Positions 18,000-26,674 are shown, counted from the stretch's first letter. The stretch is 64,000 bases of DNA from JAVJST01 sp040219295 (GCA_040219295.1 JAVJST010000011.1:248001-312000), one strand, 5' to 3'. Notes: generated by a model from the letters alone, not told the origin. Translations and numbers: made by a program.

Positions 18000-18950
18000 T
18001 CAGCGTATCGTCACGCCGGGCAGAACACAGAGCATCTCATACAGCAGGTTGGCGCCGAGTAACGCCGTATTGCCGGACGGATCGTAGGGCGGTGCGACCT
18101 CGACGAGATCACAGCCGACAAGGTTCAAGCCGCGGCAGCCGCGAATGATCTCGTAACCCTGGATGACCGTCAGCCCGGCATACTCGGGCGTGCCGGTGCC
18201 CGGTGCACAGGACGGATCGAGGCCGTCGATATCGAAGCTCAGGTAGACTGGTCCGTCGCCGAGCCTGGCCCGCGCCTCGTCCATCAGCGGTGCCAACGAT
18301 TTGTGCCAGCAGTCCTTGGCGCAAACGACGGTGAACCCCTGGCTTCGCGGCCAGTCGAAATCGTCCGCCGCGTAGCCGGTGCCGCGCAAGCCGATCTGGT
18401 AGACGCGATCACCGTCGAGCAGGCCTTCCTCGACGGCGCGGCGGAACGGCGTTCCGTGCGCGATGGGCTCGCCGAACATGTGATCGTTGACGTCGGCATG
18501 GGCATCGACATGGATCATGCCGACAGGGCCGTACTTCTTGCGCAAGGCGCGCAGGATCGGCAACGCGATGGTGTGATCGCCGCCGATGGTCATCGGGATG
18601 CAGTCCTCGGCCAGTATGGCGTCATAAGCCTCCTCGATGATCTTCACGCTTTTCTCTAGGTTGAAGGTGTTGATGGCGACATCGCCGATATCGGCAACCT
18701 GCAGGGCATCGAACGGCGCCGCGCCGGTTTCCATGTTGTAGGGCCGAAGCAGGCACGATTCGGCGCGGATCGCCCGCGGGCCGAACCGCGCGCCGGCACG
18801 GTTGGAGGTGCCGATGTCGAACGGCACGCCGACGAATGCGGCGTCGAGTCCGGCCGCCGACGTCTGCGACGGCAGGCGCATCATCGTTGCCGGACCACCG
18901 AAACGCGGCATCTCGTTGCCGCCGAGAGGCTGGTTATTCTGTTCAGACAT
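18000..18950 (-). CDS. ureohydrolase (agmatinase/guanidinobutyrase)
   Basis: A 316-residue arginase-superfamily enzyme with all dimanganese motifs: MTIGGDHTIALPILRAL, GMIHVDAHADVNDHM and LSFDIDGLDPSCAPGTGTPE. The family removes urea from guanidino compounds. By sequence alone it could be called agmatinase, but the adjacent decarboxylase makes 4-guanidinobutanoate (GbuA type) the better guess. That choice is contextual, not visible in the active site. It is divergent from lptF. Confidence 0.85.
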   Translation of the reverse strand: MSEQNNQPLGGNEMPRFGGPATMMRLPSQTSAAGLDAAFVGVPFDIGTSNRAGARFGPRAIRAESCLLRPYNMETGAAPFDALQVADIGDVAINTFNLEKSVKIIEEAYDAILAEDCIPMTIGGDHTIALPILRALRKKYGPVGMIHVDAHADVNDHMFGEPIAHGTPFRRAVEEGLLDGDRVYQIGLRGTGYAADDFDWPRSQGFTVVCAKDCWHKSLAPLMDEARARLGDGPVYLSFDIDGLDPSCAPGTGTPEYAGLTVIQGYEIIRGCRGLNLVGCDLVEVAPPYDPSGNTALLGANLLYEMLCVLPGVTIR

Positions 18951-19083
18951 GCCGTTACGCCCCCAAGAATGTCCTAATCGCTTGATTTATGAATACGGCT
19001 TCCCCATCGTCTAGACAGGGATTTTGCTTGAAAACCAGTCGATTAAACGGTTTTTTGCCGCATCCGTTGAAACTGGCCGCATT

Positions 19084-20184
19084 ATGAACAAGCTCACCGC
19101 GTCCGTCATCCGCCAACTCGTCGTCGGCATGTTGTTTGTCGCCGGGGGACTGACGGCCGTGATCTGGCTGTCGCAGTCGCTCCGTTTCGTCGAGATGATC
19201 ATCGACCACGGCGCATCCGCCGGCATGTTCCTGCAACTGACGATGTTGCTGGTGCCGAGCCTGCTGATCATCGCCCTGCCGGTGTCACTGTTCATCGTCA
19301 TCATCTTCATATTCTCGAAGATGACGGCGGACAGGGAACTCGTGGTCATGAGCGCAACGGGCCTGAGTCCGATGCAGATCGCCAAACCGGTGCTGATCGT
19401 CGCCGGCGGGACGGTTCTGCTCTCCTACATCCTCAACCTCTACGTCCTGCCCGAGTCCTACCGCATGTTCGAGGAACTGAAATGGCACATCCGTTTCAAC
19501 TACTCGCAGTATCTTCTCGAGGAAGGACGCTTCAACTCGGTCGGCGACAAGGTGACCGTCTACGTCCGCGAACGCTCTGCGGACAATTCGCTGAAGGGAA
19601 TCTTCGTGCACGACGCGCGGGATACGGCGGCGCCTGTGACCATCATGGCCAAACGCGGTTCGCTGATCCGCTCAGGCGACAGCGCGAAGATCATCGCCTT
19701 CGACGGCAGCCGGCAGCAACTCGACACGACGACCGGCAAGTATTCGATGCTGTTCTTCGACCGCTATTCTCTCGGCCTGGACGAGTTCCAGCAGTCGGCC
19801 GAGGTGCGCACACGGGATTCCCGGGAACTCAGCGTCGGCGAATTGTTCCGGGTCGACGAGCTGGGTGACATTCCGGAGCACGATTTCGACAAGTTCCGCG
19901 TCGAGGGCCACAAGCGGCTGATCGGTCCGCTGACCAACGTCGCATTCGCCGCCACCGCCCTGGTCTGTCTCTTCGCCGGCGGGTTTACGAGGCGCAACCA
20001 GACGAAACGCATCGTCGCGGCCGTGGTCGTCATCCTGGTCATGCAGCTGCTAGTGCTGGGCGCGGAAAAAATAAGCGCGCGAAATGCCGCGATGGTGCCG
20101 TTGCTTTACGCCGCCATCGGCATTCCGACCATCGGAAGTCTTCTGTTGTTGCTGAAACCGCCCCAGATTCGCTTGCTGAATTGA
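19084..20184 (+). CDS. lptF: LPS export ABC transporter permease LptF
   Basis: A 366-residue member of the LptF/LptG family that moves lipopolysaccharide from the inner membrane into the Lpt bridge. The ATG at 19084 gives the normal N-terminus (MNKLTASVIRQLVVGMLFVAGG); a start at 19024 would add 20 atypical residues. There are three membrane segments, a large periplasmic domain after LYVLPESYRMFEELK, and three more after GHKRLIGPLTNVAF. The cytoplasmic coupling helix is DRELVVMSATGLSPMQI. LptG, usually the next gene, is not in the window; the next gene lies on the other strand. LptG identity cannot be fully excluded. Confidence 0.85.
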   Translation: MNKLTASVIRQLVVGMLFVAGGLTAVIWLSQSLRFVEMIIDHGASAGMFLQLTMLLVPSLLIIALPVSLFIVIIFIFSKMTADRELVVMSATGLSPMQIAKPVLIVAGGTVLLSYILNLYVLPESYRMFEELKWHIRFNYSQYLLEEGRFNSVGDKVTVYVRERSADNSLKGIFVHDARDTAAPVTIMAKRGSLIRSGDSAKIIAFDGSRQQLDTTTGKYSMLFFDRYSLGLDEFQQSAEVRTRDSRELSVGELFRVDELGDIPEHDFDKFRVEGHKRLIGPLTNVAFAATALVCLFAGGFTRRNQTKRIVAAVVVILVMQLLVLGAEKISARNAAMVPLLYAAIGIPTIGSLLLLLKPPQIRLLN

Positions 20185-20209
20185 CGACCAGCCGGACCGA
20201 GCGGCGGAA

Positions 20210-20527
20210 TCAGGCGTCTGCCGCAGGCGTTTCGCCCTCTTCCTCGATACTGATCACCGCACCAAGCGCTTTCGGCTCAATCGGCGACAAACTGTTTTTC
20301 TGCTCGTCGGCCCATTCGGCAACCTGCACGATGGCGGCCATCCCGGGTTCGACGCCTTCCATGTTTTCGGGCAACACCTCTATCACGTGCAGGCCGTTGG
20401 GGTCGGCATAAAACGTATGCTCGCCGAAAGCCTGGCGGAGTTGTCCTGCAACCGGGTCATCCTGGGGAATCGGTGTGGCGCCAGTCTGCCGTTCGACGAC
20501 GGCAATCTGCGAGTCGGATAAAATCAT
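20210..20527 (-). CDS. small acidic hypothetical protein (105 aa)
   Basis: Product not recognised. The start at 20527 is supported by GGAG six bases upstream; longer frames have poor N-termini. The protein is acidic and globular-looking, with a beta-type core (HTFYADPNGLHVIEVLPENM), a helix (AAIVQVAEWADEQ) and an acidic tail (IEEEGETPAADA). No signal peptide, membrane segment or metal motif is visible. It lies downstream of the AraC-type gene on the same strand and converges on lptF. Confidence 0.6.
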   Translation of the reverse strand: MILSDSQIAVVERQTGATPIPQDDPVAGQLRQAFGEHTFYADPNGLHVIEVLPENMEGVEPGMAAIVQVAEWADEQKNSLSPIEPKALGAVISIEEEGETPAADA

Positions 20528-20701
20528 GGGAACTCCAGAACGGAGGTTCGGGTCGCGATGCGGCCCCCGTTTCCAACGAGGCAACCCTTGGATCAAACGA
20601 CGGGCCGGCGCGCGCACGACGCCATCGAGGCGAATCACAGCATCTGACGACAGTGTGGCAAACCGCGGCCCGCGGCACAACTCCGGCGCCCGCCGATCCG
20701 A

Positions 20702-21742
20702 TCAGTAGTGTAACGCTTCGGCAATCCAGTGTTCGTAGTCGCGGTCGCCCACGAGCGGGTCCGCGAGGATTTCGCGCCGGACGGCGGCACCGTCGTTGCC
20801 GCCCTGACGCGCTTCCGACGGGGTCAAGCCGAACTCGCGCTTGAAGGTGCGCGAGAAATGAGCCTCGCTGGTGAAACCGTGGTCATAGGCAATCTCGCTG
20901 ATCGAACGAGTTGCGTGAACCGCCCGCGTCAGATCGCGAAGGCATTTGAACAGACGCCGGCGGCGGATGTAGGTCCGCACCCCGCCGTACGATTCGAACA
21001 GCCGATACAGTGAGGCACGTGATACGCCCGCGGCCCGCGCAATGGCGTTGATTTCAATATTGGGCAAATTCAGTCGCGCCTCGATCGCGCGCTTGGCGCG
21101 CAGTCGGCTGGACGCGGAAATTGCTCCCGCATTCTCGACCTCGTCCTCCCGCGAACCATTCAGCGTCGCGGCGACCAGTGAAGCAGTCACGTCATTCAAG
21201 CGGCGCCGTTCGGCTGCGTCGAGCCGCGGCGCGAGATCGTAGAGGTCCTGCAGATGTCGCGACAGAATCCTCGCCATCGGCTGCGCGGTCGGCAACAGCC
21301 GGCCGTGTTGACTATCGGGGTTGTGCAGCAACGGCTCGAGGACCCGGCGCGGCATGATCAGCGACAGGTTGTCGAAATACGAGGATTCGGCGACGTGCTC
21401 CGAGGCGAGATCGTGCACCATGAGATCACCGGTGCTCGACTCAATGGTCCGGCTGCCCCTCCTGATACGTTGGCTGCCCTTCATGAAGAACTGGATCATG
21501 TAGTGATCGACGTTATCCTGCGCGATCCGGACTCCGTCGCGACGGTAGCGCTGAGCGCTCGTGCGGGTCCGCGCGATCATCAGATCCTCGTACAGATAGG
21601 CGTGAATGTCGGCGACGAATCCTTCCTCGGGCAAACCGGCATCGAGTTCGACGTCATAGAGCACAGCGATGCTTTCGCGCCATACGTCGAAACGCTGCTG
21701 CGGTGCCAGTTGCTTCGTCGAGAAACGCGATTCCACCGTCAT
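20702..21742 (-). CDS. AraC family transcriptional regulator
   Basis: A 346-residue regulator. The N-terminal half resembles the AraC-binding-like (AraC_binding_2) domain found in FeaR-type regulators (RFDVWRESIAVLYDVEL, YMIQFFMKGSQRIRRG). The C-terminal DNA-binding domain has two helix-turn-helix motifs, around INAIARAAGVSRASLYRLF and ISEIAYDHGFTSEAHFSRTF, and ends REFGLTPSEARQ. It is divergent from a small membrane protein gene. The space between holds two direct 10-bp repeats 21 bp apart, a possible operator. The ligand is unknown. Confidence 0.9.
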   Translation of the reverse strand: MTVESRFSTKQLAPQQRFDVWRESIAVLYDVELDAGLPEEGFVADIHAYLYEDLMIARTRTSAQRYRRDGVRIAQDNVDHYMIQFFMKGSQRIRRGSRTIESSTGDLMVHDLASEHVAESSYFDNLSLIMPRRVLEPLLHNPDSQHGRLLPTAQPMARILSRHLQDLYDLAPRLDAAERRRLNDVTASLVAATLNGSREDEVENAGAISASSRLRAKRAIEARLNLPNIEINAIARAAGVSRASLYRLFESYGGVRTYIRRRRLFKCLRDLTRAVHATRSISEIAYDHGFTSEAHFSRTFKREFGLTPSEARQGGNDGAAVRREILADPLVGDRDYEHWIAEALHY

Positions 21743-21810
21743 TGAGAATTCACCCGGCTAGGAGGAGCCTGTCCCATGATACGCCATGAACGAGACACGT
21801 GCCCGGCTCG

Positions 21811-21841
21811 GTTTGAGACAAACAGTCAAGAGTTTGAGACA
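21811..21841 (+). promoter_or_regulatory. candidate AraC-type operator: two direct repeats
   Basis: GTTTGAGACA occurs at 21811-21820 and again at 21832-21841, start-to-start 21 bp, i.e. two helical turns. Many AraC-family activators bind direct half-sites at this spacing. It lies between the divergent AraC-type gene and the small membrane protein gene. Binding is inferred only. Confidence 0.4.
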
Positions 21842-21914
21842 GTCCCGCAATCACATGTTTCGCCCAGCCGATTATCCTTGGCATACCAGAAAACGTCTAG
21901 ACACCGAGGTCATC

Positions 21915-22106
21915 ATGGGCTCTTCCCTCCGCTTTCTCGTGCCAGCCGCCGGTGTCGTCATCGGCATTCTGTTCGGCGCGACCATCGGAGAGGTTCTTAT
22001 CATCGGATTGGAGAAGCCGTTCGAGCACGTGCAGTCCGTCTGCGCGGCGGTCGGCGCAATTTTCGGCTACTTCGCCGGATTCTTGGTGGAAAGGCAGAAC
22101 AGGTAG
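21915..22106 (+). CDS. small two-helix membrane protein (63 aa)
   Basis: Not recognised. From the ATG at 21915 the peptide has two hydrophobic segments (SLRFLVPAAGVVIGILFGAT and SVCAAVGAIFGYFAGFLV) with a short charged link (GLEKPFEHVQ). A longer frame from 21786 would add a non-hydrophobic, Arg-rich leader that covers the putative operator, so it is less likely. It is divergent from the AraC-type regulator and may be its target. Confidence 0.5.
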   Translation: MGSSLRFLVPAAGVVIGILFGATIGEVLIIGLEKPFEHVQSVCAAVGAIFGYFAGFLVERQNR

Positions 22107-22151
22107 GGGTTAGCGGCTCAGACCTGGCCGGGACCCAGGCGGTATCGGAGA

Positions 22152-24149
22152 TCAACTGAAGAGCTGAAGAACGCTCTGTTCGGATTGTCCCGCAAACGAC
22201 AGCGCCTGGGTCCCCAAGGCCGATCGCGTCTGCAGGGCCAGCAGGTTGGCGCCTTCCTCGCTGACATCGGCCAGGGAAAGCTTGTCGCTACCTGACTGCA
22301 GTGTGTTGGCGTACTTCTCGGTAAATTCGAGCCGCGCCTGCAGGAGCGAGATGTTCTGACCAAGCATCTGTGCATTGGTTCTCAGTTCGGTCAACGCGAC
22401 GTCGAGGTCGGCGATGATCGACTCGATGGCTGACGTCGCCCCGACCGTTACGATACGCCCCTGATCGTTCAGTGTTTCCGTCTGCAGCAGCGCCGTCTGC
22501 GCCGCGATGGAGGCCTGCGATGCAAGCGACAGAGCGGCGGCAACGGATGCGACCGATGCTTGCGCCGCGCGGGTCGTCGTCACGCCGATGGAGCCGACCG
22601 ACGGTATCGAAGCCCGGGATGCGACGCTGAGGCGCGATGCGATGGAAACCTGCGAAGGCAGAGACGGTTGATTGCCGTACGCCGCCTGCGACGCAATCGA
22701 TACCTGCGACGCGACGAACGGCCTGGACGCAACGGACGGCACCGAGCCTCGACTTCCGGCCGACGCCGTGGAACCGACTGATGCCAGACTGGCAAGCGCC
22801 GGAACCGACGCCCGCGCACCCAGCGAGCCCTGCGACGGTTGCGACGCAACCGATGCCTGGGTCGCAACCGACTCCTGCGCCGCCAGAAGCGCCTGCGAGA
22901 ACTCCGTGCCCAGCGATCCGATGGCCGCCTGCGACGCGACCGAGTTCTGGAACGCCACGAACGCCTGGGCGCCGTTCGAGGCCTGCGAGATTGCGGCCGG
23001 GAGTGACGCGCGCGACGCGGCCGTGAAACCGGCGGCAACCGACCCCAGCGACGCAACCGAAGCGCGCGACGCGAGTGCCGCGACGGAGGCGAACGAGGCT
23101 TGCGACGCGACCGAGGCCTGGGCGGTTACCGACGCCTGCGATGCGACGGATGCGCGCGACGCGACACTGACCTGCGACCCGACCGACGCCTGCGACGCGA
23201 TCGACAGCTGTGAAGCGACCGAAGGGAACCCGTCACTCGACGGGCGCGACGCGACGCTCGCCTGTGAGGCGACGGAAACCTGAGACGCCTGCGAGGCTTG
23301 TGACACGGCGGACGGGCGGAAAAGCCGGGCGACTTGCGACGGGACCGCCGCCTGCGACGCGACGGAGGCCTGTGACGCGATTCCGGCCTGACCCGCGATC
23401 GACGGTGCCGCGGCCACGGAGCCGCGCGATCCGACGCTGCCTTTCGAGGCGATCGACGCCACCGACGCGAGCGATCCACGTGAACTTTGTGCCGTGATCG
23501 CCGCCTGGAAGTTGACCTGGGCCTGCGACGCGATGGACGCCTGTGACGATGACGAGGCCCGCGATGCGAGCGAGTTCTGGAAGCGGACCCGCGCCTGAGA
23601 CGCGCGCGAGACCTGCGACGCGATGGACGAGACCCGCTCGATGTTCAGGCCGGTCGTTCCGGTTCGGATGTCGACCGAGTTGACCTCGACGATACTGGCG
23701 GAGCGTTCCGAGAACTCAACCCGCAGGGTCTGTCCTGTGCCGTTCACCAGATTCTGTCCCTGGTACGTGGCATCGGCGGCGAGATAATCCACCTGACGGC
23801 GCAGGCCGTTGAATGTATCGACGAGGCCGGTGAACATCGACGGTGGCGCCGACTTCATCGATTGGGCGACGCCTTTCATCTGGCCGATAATGCTCGAGAT
23901 CGCCTCGACCGCGTCGCTCGCCGCTGTAAGTGAACTGATTGCCTGGTCGATTTCGACCTTTCGTTCGACGAAATCGCTCGCTCGATCACTCAGCGCTCTT
24001 GTCTGAAAGAACGCGACCGGATCGTCGATCGCGTCCTCGACCCGAAGTCCGGAGGCGATTCGGCTGTTGGTGCGGGCGGCAAGATCCGATGTCTGCTTGT
24101 TCGAGAGCAGGACCTCGCGGACAGCCGCCGTAAGCGTAACTTCAGCCAT
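22152..24149 (-). CDS. flagellin with a central hexapeptide-repeat domain
   Basis: A 665-residue protein with standard flagellin ends. The N-terminal D0/D1 segment is LLSNKQTSDLAARTNSRIAS with IDDPVAFFQTRALSDRASDF, to about residue 165. The C-terminal D1/D0 segment runs from about 560 and ends GANLLALQTRSALGTQALSF. These parts would polymerise into the filament. The middle, residues 174-551, is almost wholly Ser/Ala-rich repeats of six residues (S-[VI]-A-S-[QR]-A), where most flagellins carry a globular variable domain. About 18 copies of [VI]AS[QR] are readable. The gene is solitary: no chemotaxis array, hook or export genes adjoin it. A CtrA-like box lies about 60 bp upstream. No frameshift is evident. 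Confidence 0.85.
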   Translation of the reverse strand: MAEVTLTAAVREVLLSNKQTSDLAARTNSRIASGLRVEDAIDDPVAFFQTRALSDRASDFVERKVEIDQAISSLTAASDAVEAISSIIGQMKGVAQSMKSAPPSMFTGLVDTFNGLRRQVDYLAADATYQGQNLVNGTGQTLRVEFSERSASIVEVNSVDIRTGTTGLNIERVSSIASQVSRASQARVRFQNSLASRASSSSQASIASQAQVNFQAAITAQSSRGSLASVASIASKGSVGSRGSVAAAPSIAGQAGIASQASVASQAAVPSQVARLFRPSAVSQASQASQVSVASQASVASRPSSDGFPSVASQLSIASQASVGSQVSVASRASVASQASVTAQASVASQASFASVAALASRASVASLGSVAAGFTAASRASLPAAISQASNGAQAFVAFQNSVASQAAIGSLGTEFSQALLAAQESVATQASVASQPSQGSLGARASVPALASLASVGSTASAGSRGSVPSVASRPFVASQVSIASQAAYGNQPSLPSQVSIASRLSVASRASIPSVGSIGVTTTRAAQASVASVAAALSLASQASIAAQTALLQTETLNDQGRIVTVGATSAIESIIADLDVALTELRTNAQMLGQNISLLQARLEFTEKYANTLQSGSDKLSLADVSEEGANLLALQTRSALGTQALSFAGQSEQSVLQLFS
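22494..23630 (-). repeat. hexapeptide (18-bp period) tandem repeat tract inside the flagellin gene
   Basis: This codes for flagellin residues 174-551. Typical units are SVASQA, SIASQA and SVASRA, often in perfect register for 30-60 residues (around residues 290-370), with 3-residue register shifts near residue 400. The pattern V-A-S-Q-A-S matches the left-handed beta-helix hexapeptide rule [LIV]-[GAED]-x-x-[STAV]-x. Acidic residues, Cys and Trp are nearly absent; Arg is the main charge. At DNA level the units are degenerate, so this is an old array. Confidence 0.8.
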
Positions 24150-24207
24150 GTGGTTGGTTCACCGCTCGTTAACCATGCTGGGTAGGCCGAGCGTCGCATG
24201 GCTATGG

Positions 24208-24222
24208 TTACCGACCGGTTAA
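24208..24222 (-). promoter_or_regulatory. candidate CtrA-binding box upstream of the flagellin gene
   Basis: The minus strand reads TTAAC-N6-GTAAC, one base from the CtrA consensus TTAA-N7-TTAA(C). It lies about 60 bp before the flagellin ATG and overlaps the end of the kinase gene. CtrA commonly controls motility genes in alphaproteobacteria. No sigma-28 or sigma-54 elements were found. Confidence 0.35.
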
Positions 24223-25229
24223 CGGAATTCGGGCATCCGGTCTGAACCCGGCATGTGATCGGTGCACCAACCGGCGACCGGTGCGAGCGCCGGGTGACGC
24301 AGCGCTCGGCGCAGCAAACCGAGCACCCTCGGGATATGCGGCAGATAGACCGGCTTGCCGTCACGAACCTTGAGACGGGTAAAGATCCCGATGACCTTGG
24401 CATGGCGCTGCGCAGCCAGCACCGTAAACCACTGCTCAAAATCCGGCGACGCCGCCTCGGGCCGGGCCGCGGCATAGCGTTGGCGCAGATGGTCACGGAG
24501 ATCATCGTCGATATCACGTCTGGCGTCTTCCAGGAGCGACATCAGATCGTAGGCGGGGTGCCCGATGACGGCGTCCTGGAAATCCAGCAGACCGCAGGAC
24601 GAAAGACCCTCGCGGCCATCGATGAGCATCAGGTTGTCTACATGATAGTCCCGCAGCACCAGGGTCTCCGGTCCGGGCGGCAGTGCCTGCAGCACGGACC
24701 GCCAGGCATCGAGGTAACTTTCGCGGACGCCGGCCGGCGTGTCCTCACCGGTGAGTGCCGGCAGGTACCAGTCGACCAGCAGGCCGGCTTCATCGAGCAG
24801 GCGTTGCTCGTCGTAGGTCGGCAGATCGATCGCCGACGCATTCTCGGTGCCGTGCAGTGCCGCGAGCACGTCAACCGCGAGATCGTAAAGCTTTCGTTCG
24901 TCGTGCCCGGCGGCAAGCAGACGGGTGTACGTCGCGTCGCCGAAATCCTCGATCACGCAAAACCCCTGATCTTCGTCGGCGGCAAGGATCGCCGGCGCCG
25001 AGAACCCCATGCCGACGAGATGGCGGGCAATCCGGATGTAGGGTCGGACGTCCTCCTTGTCGGGCGGTGCATCCATCAACAGCGCGGGTTGTTCACCGCC
25101 GAGCCTGAAGTAACGCCGAAACGACGCATCGCCGGGCAGCGCCTCGACGGGCGCATCGCCCCACCCCGCACCGTCGAGAAACGCCTTGCGGGCGCCGGCG
25201 CGAGCCTCCGGCGAACCGCTCAGAGCCAT
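24219..25229 (-). CDS. aminoglycoside-phosphotransferase-fold sugar kinase, AmgK-like
   Basis: A 336-residue APH-fold kinase. The N-lobe begins LPGDASFRRYFRL, typical of AmgK (N-acetylmuramate/N-acetylglucosamine 1-kinase of the cell-wall recycling shunt). The catalytic loop is VLRDYHVDNLMLI and the DFG equivalent is LLDFQDAVIGHPAYDLMSLL. In other genomes AmgK is followed by the uridylyltransferase MurU; no such gene is here. Instead it overlaps by 10 bp the upstream oxidoreductase gene, suggesting co-transcription. Another small-molecule kinase activity remains possible. Confidence 0.75.
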   Translation of the reverse strand: MALSGSPEARAGARKAFLDGAGWGDAPVEALPGDASFRRYFRLGGEQPALLMDAPPDKEDVRPYIRIARHLVGMGFSAPAILAADEDQGFCVIEDFGDATYTRLLAAGHDERKLYDLAVDVLAALHGTENASAIDLPTYDEQRLLDEAGLLVDWYLPALTGEDTPAGVRESYLDAWRSVLQALPPGPETLVLRDYHVDNLMLIDGREGLSSCGLLDFQDAVIGHPAYDLMSLLEDARRDIDDDLRDHLRQRYAAARPEAASPDFEQWFTVLAAQRHAKVIGIFTRLKVRDGKPVYLPHIPRVLGLLRRALRHPALAPVAGWCTDHMPGSDRMPEFR

Positions 25230-26575
25230 CGGTCCTTCAGCCCGTAGTGCGCGTAGGCCGCCCGCAGATACACCTTGCGCAGCGCCGGTAGCGGAAAGCG
25301 GGGCGGCGCGCCGCGCATTGCGGCGGGCACGTCCCTGTCGAGGTTCGCCACGCCGGCCGCGAGCCGGGCGCAGGCCCGTCCGGCCCAGGTCGCCGGCCCG
25401 ACGCCGCTGCCGTGGTAGGCCAGCGCGCAGAGTATCGTCGGGTCGTTGTCGATCATGCCGATGTGGGCGACACGGTCATAGGTGATACAAACGAACCCGT
25501 TCCAGAAGTGGGTGAACTCGACGTCGGCCCAAGCCGGAAACATCTGGCGAAACTCGTCGATCATGATGCGGCGGCGCTCGGCGACGCCGGCAGGCGACGC
25601 GTCCCAACCGCCGCGCCCGCCGAACAGGAACCGCCCGTCGGGCAGCAGCCGGACGTAGTGCAGCAGGGTCCGCGTGTCGAATGCGATGTCCGTCGCCGTC
25701 CAGCCCTGTTCATCCTGCTCCGCCGCACTCAGTGGCCGGGTCACCAGGATATTGGTCAGTGTCGGCAGGACGCGTCCCTCGAGACCGGGATGCATGTCCT
25801 CCGCCGTGTAGCCGTTCGTGCCGACGATCACCTTCTTGGCGCGGACCTCCCCCTTGGCGGTCTCCAGCACGTGGTCGGCACCGTCTCGGCGCCAGCCCGT
25901 GACCCGCGCGTCGCCGTGGATCACCGCGCCGTGCGTCTGCGCCGCGCGGGCCAGACCGCGGCAGTACTTCAGCGGATGCAGGCCGAACGGTCCCTTCATC
26001 AGCATGCCACCGTGCACCTCGGGCCCGCCGATGCCGAAGGCGTGGCATTCGTCGCGGTCGAGGAAAACCCGATCGAACGGATAGACCTCGTTCGCGGTCG
26101 CCGCTTCCTCGCGGAGCTCGGCGACGCGGCTCGGCTTATGCGCGAAACAGATCTCGCCCCGGTCGCCGGTCTTGTCGGCGTCGATGCCTTCCGATTCCAG
26201 AATCTCGGCGACGAGGTCGACCGATTCCCGGTGCATGACGCCGAACGCACGGGTCGCCTCGACGCCATAGGTTGCCAGCATCTGCTTGCGGCTGAGTTTC
26301 GTCGCGCCGGGCCCGCAGAACCCGCCGTTCCGCCCGGAAGCGCCCCAGCCCGGCTGGCCCGCCTCAAGCACGCGAACGTCCATGCCATGATCGCGCGCCA
26401 GGTGGTAGGCGGTGGAAAGGCCGGTGTACCCGCCGCCGATCACCGCGACGTCGCACGCCACGCCGCTTTCCGCGGCGAGATCCGATGTCTCGACCGCCGG
26501 TCCGGCGGACGCTTCCCACCAGCTCTCGACAGGGGTCGCGAAATCGTAGGCCTGATCGTGGTAGAGATACTTCAT
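25220..26575 (-). CDS. FAD-dependent amino-acid/amine oxidoreductase (PuuB/DAO-like)
   Basis: A 451-residue DAO-superfamily flavoenzyme. The start MKYLYHDQAYDFATPVESWW is chosen over one 12 codons upstream because it matches the family N-terminus. The FAD-binding motif is VAVIGGGYTGLSTAYHLARD, then VRVLEAGQPGWGASGRNGGF and, near the C-terminus, ALAYHGSGVGPATWAGRACA. Closest recognisable relatives are gamma-glutamylputrescine oxidases (PuuB/OrdL). The true substrate is unknown, but amine or N-methyl amino-acid oxidation fits. Upstream gene of the pair with the AmgK-like kinase. Confidence 0.8.
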   Translation of the reverse strand: MKYLYHDQAYDFATPVESWWEASAGPAVETSDLAAESGVACDVAVIGGGYTGLSTAYHLARDHGMDVRVLEAGQPGWGASGRNGGFCGPGATKLSRKQMLATYGVEATRAFGVMHRESVDLVAEILESEGIDADKTGDRGEICFAHKPSRVAELREEAATANEVYPFDRVFLDRDECHAFGIGGPEVHGGMLMKGPFGLHPLKYCRGLARAAQTHGAVIHGDARVTGWRRDGADHVLETAKGEVRAKKVIVGTNGYTAEDMHPGLEGRVLPTLTNILVTRPLSAAEQDEQGWTATDIAFDTRTLLHYVRLLPDGRFLFGGRGGWDASPAGVAERRRIMIDEFRQMFPAWADVEFTHFWNGFVCITYDRVAHIGMIDNDPTILCALAYHGSGVGPATWAGRACARLAAGVANLDRDVPAAMRGAPPRFPLPALRKVYLRAAYAHYGLKDRWL

Positions 26576-26674
26576 GCCCGGTATCCTAGGCTGCGCCGCT
26601 GACGCTCCCAAGTATCACATTTGGATCAGTAGTATCTTTGCAGCAACGCCCGTATTTCCCTATATGAACCAGCT

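Noticed and set aside
22672..23283. A plus-strand frame with ACDATDA-type repeats opposite the flagellin
   Set aside because: It is only the reverse-complement reading of the Ser/Ala repeats; no start signal or conserved domain.
22494..23630. CRISPR-like periodic repeats
   Set aside because: The period is 18 bp without spacers, units are degenerate and in frame with a flagellin gene, so this is a coding tandem repeat.
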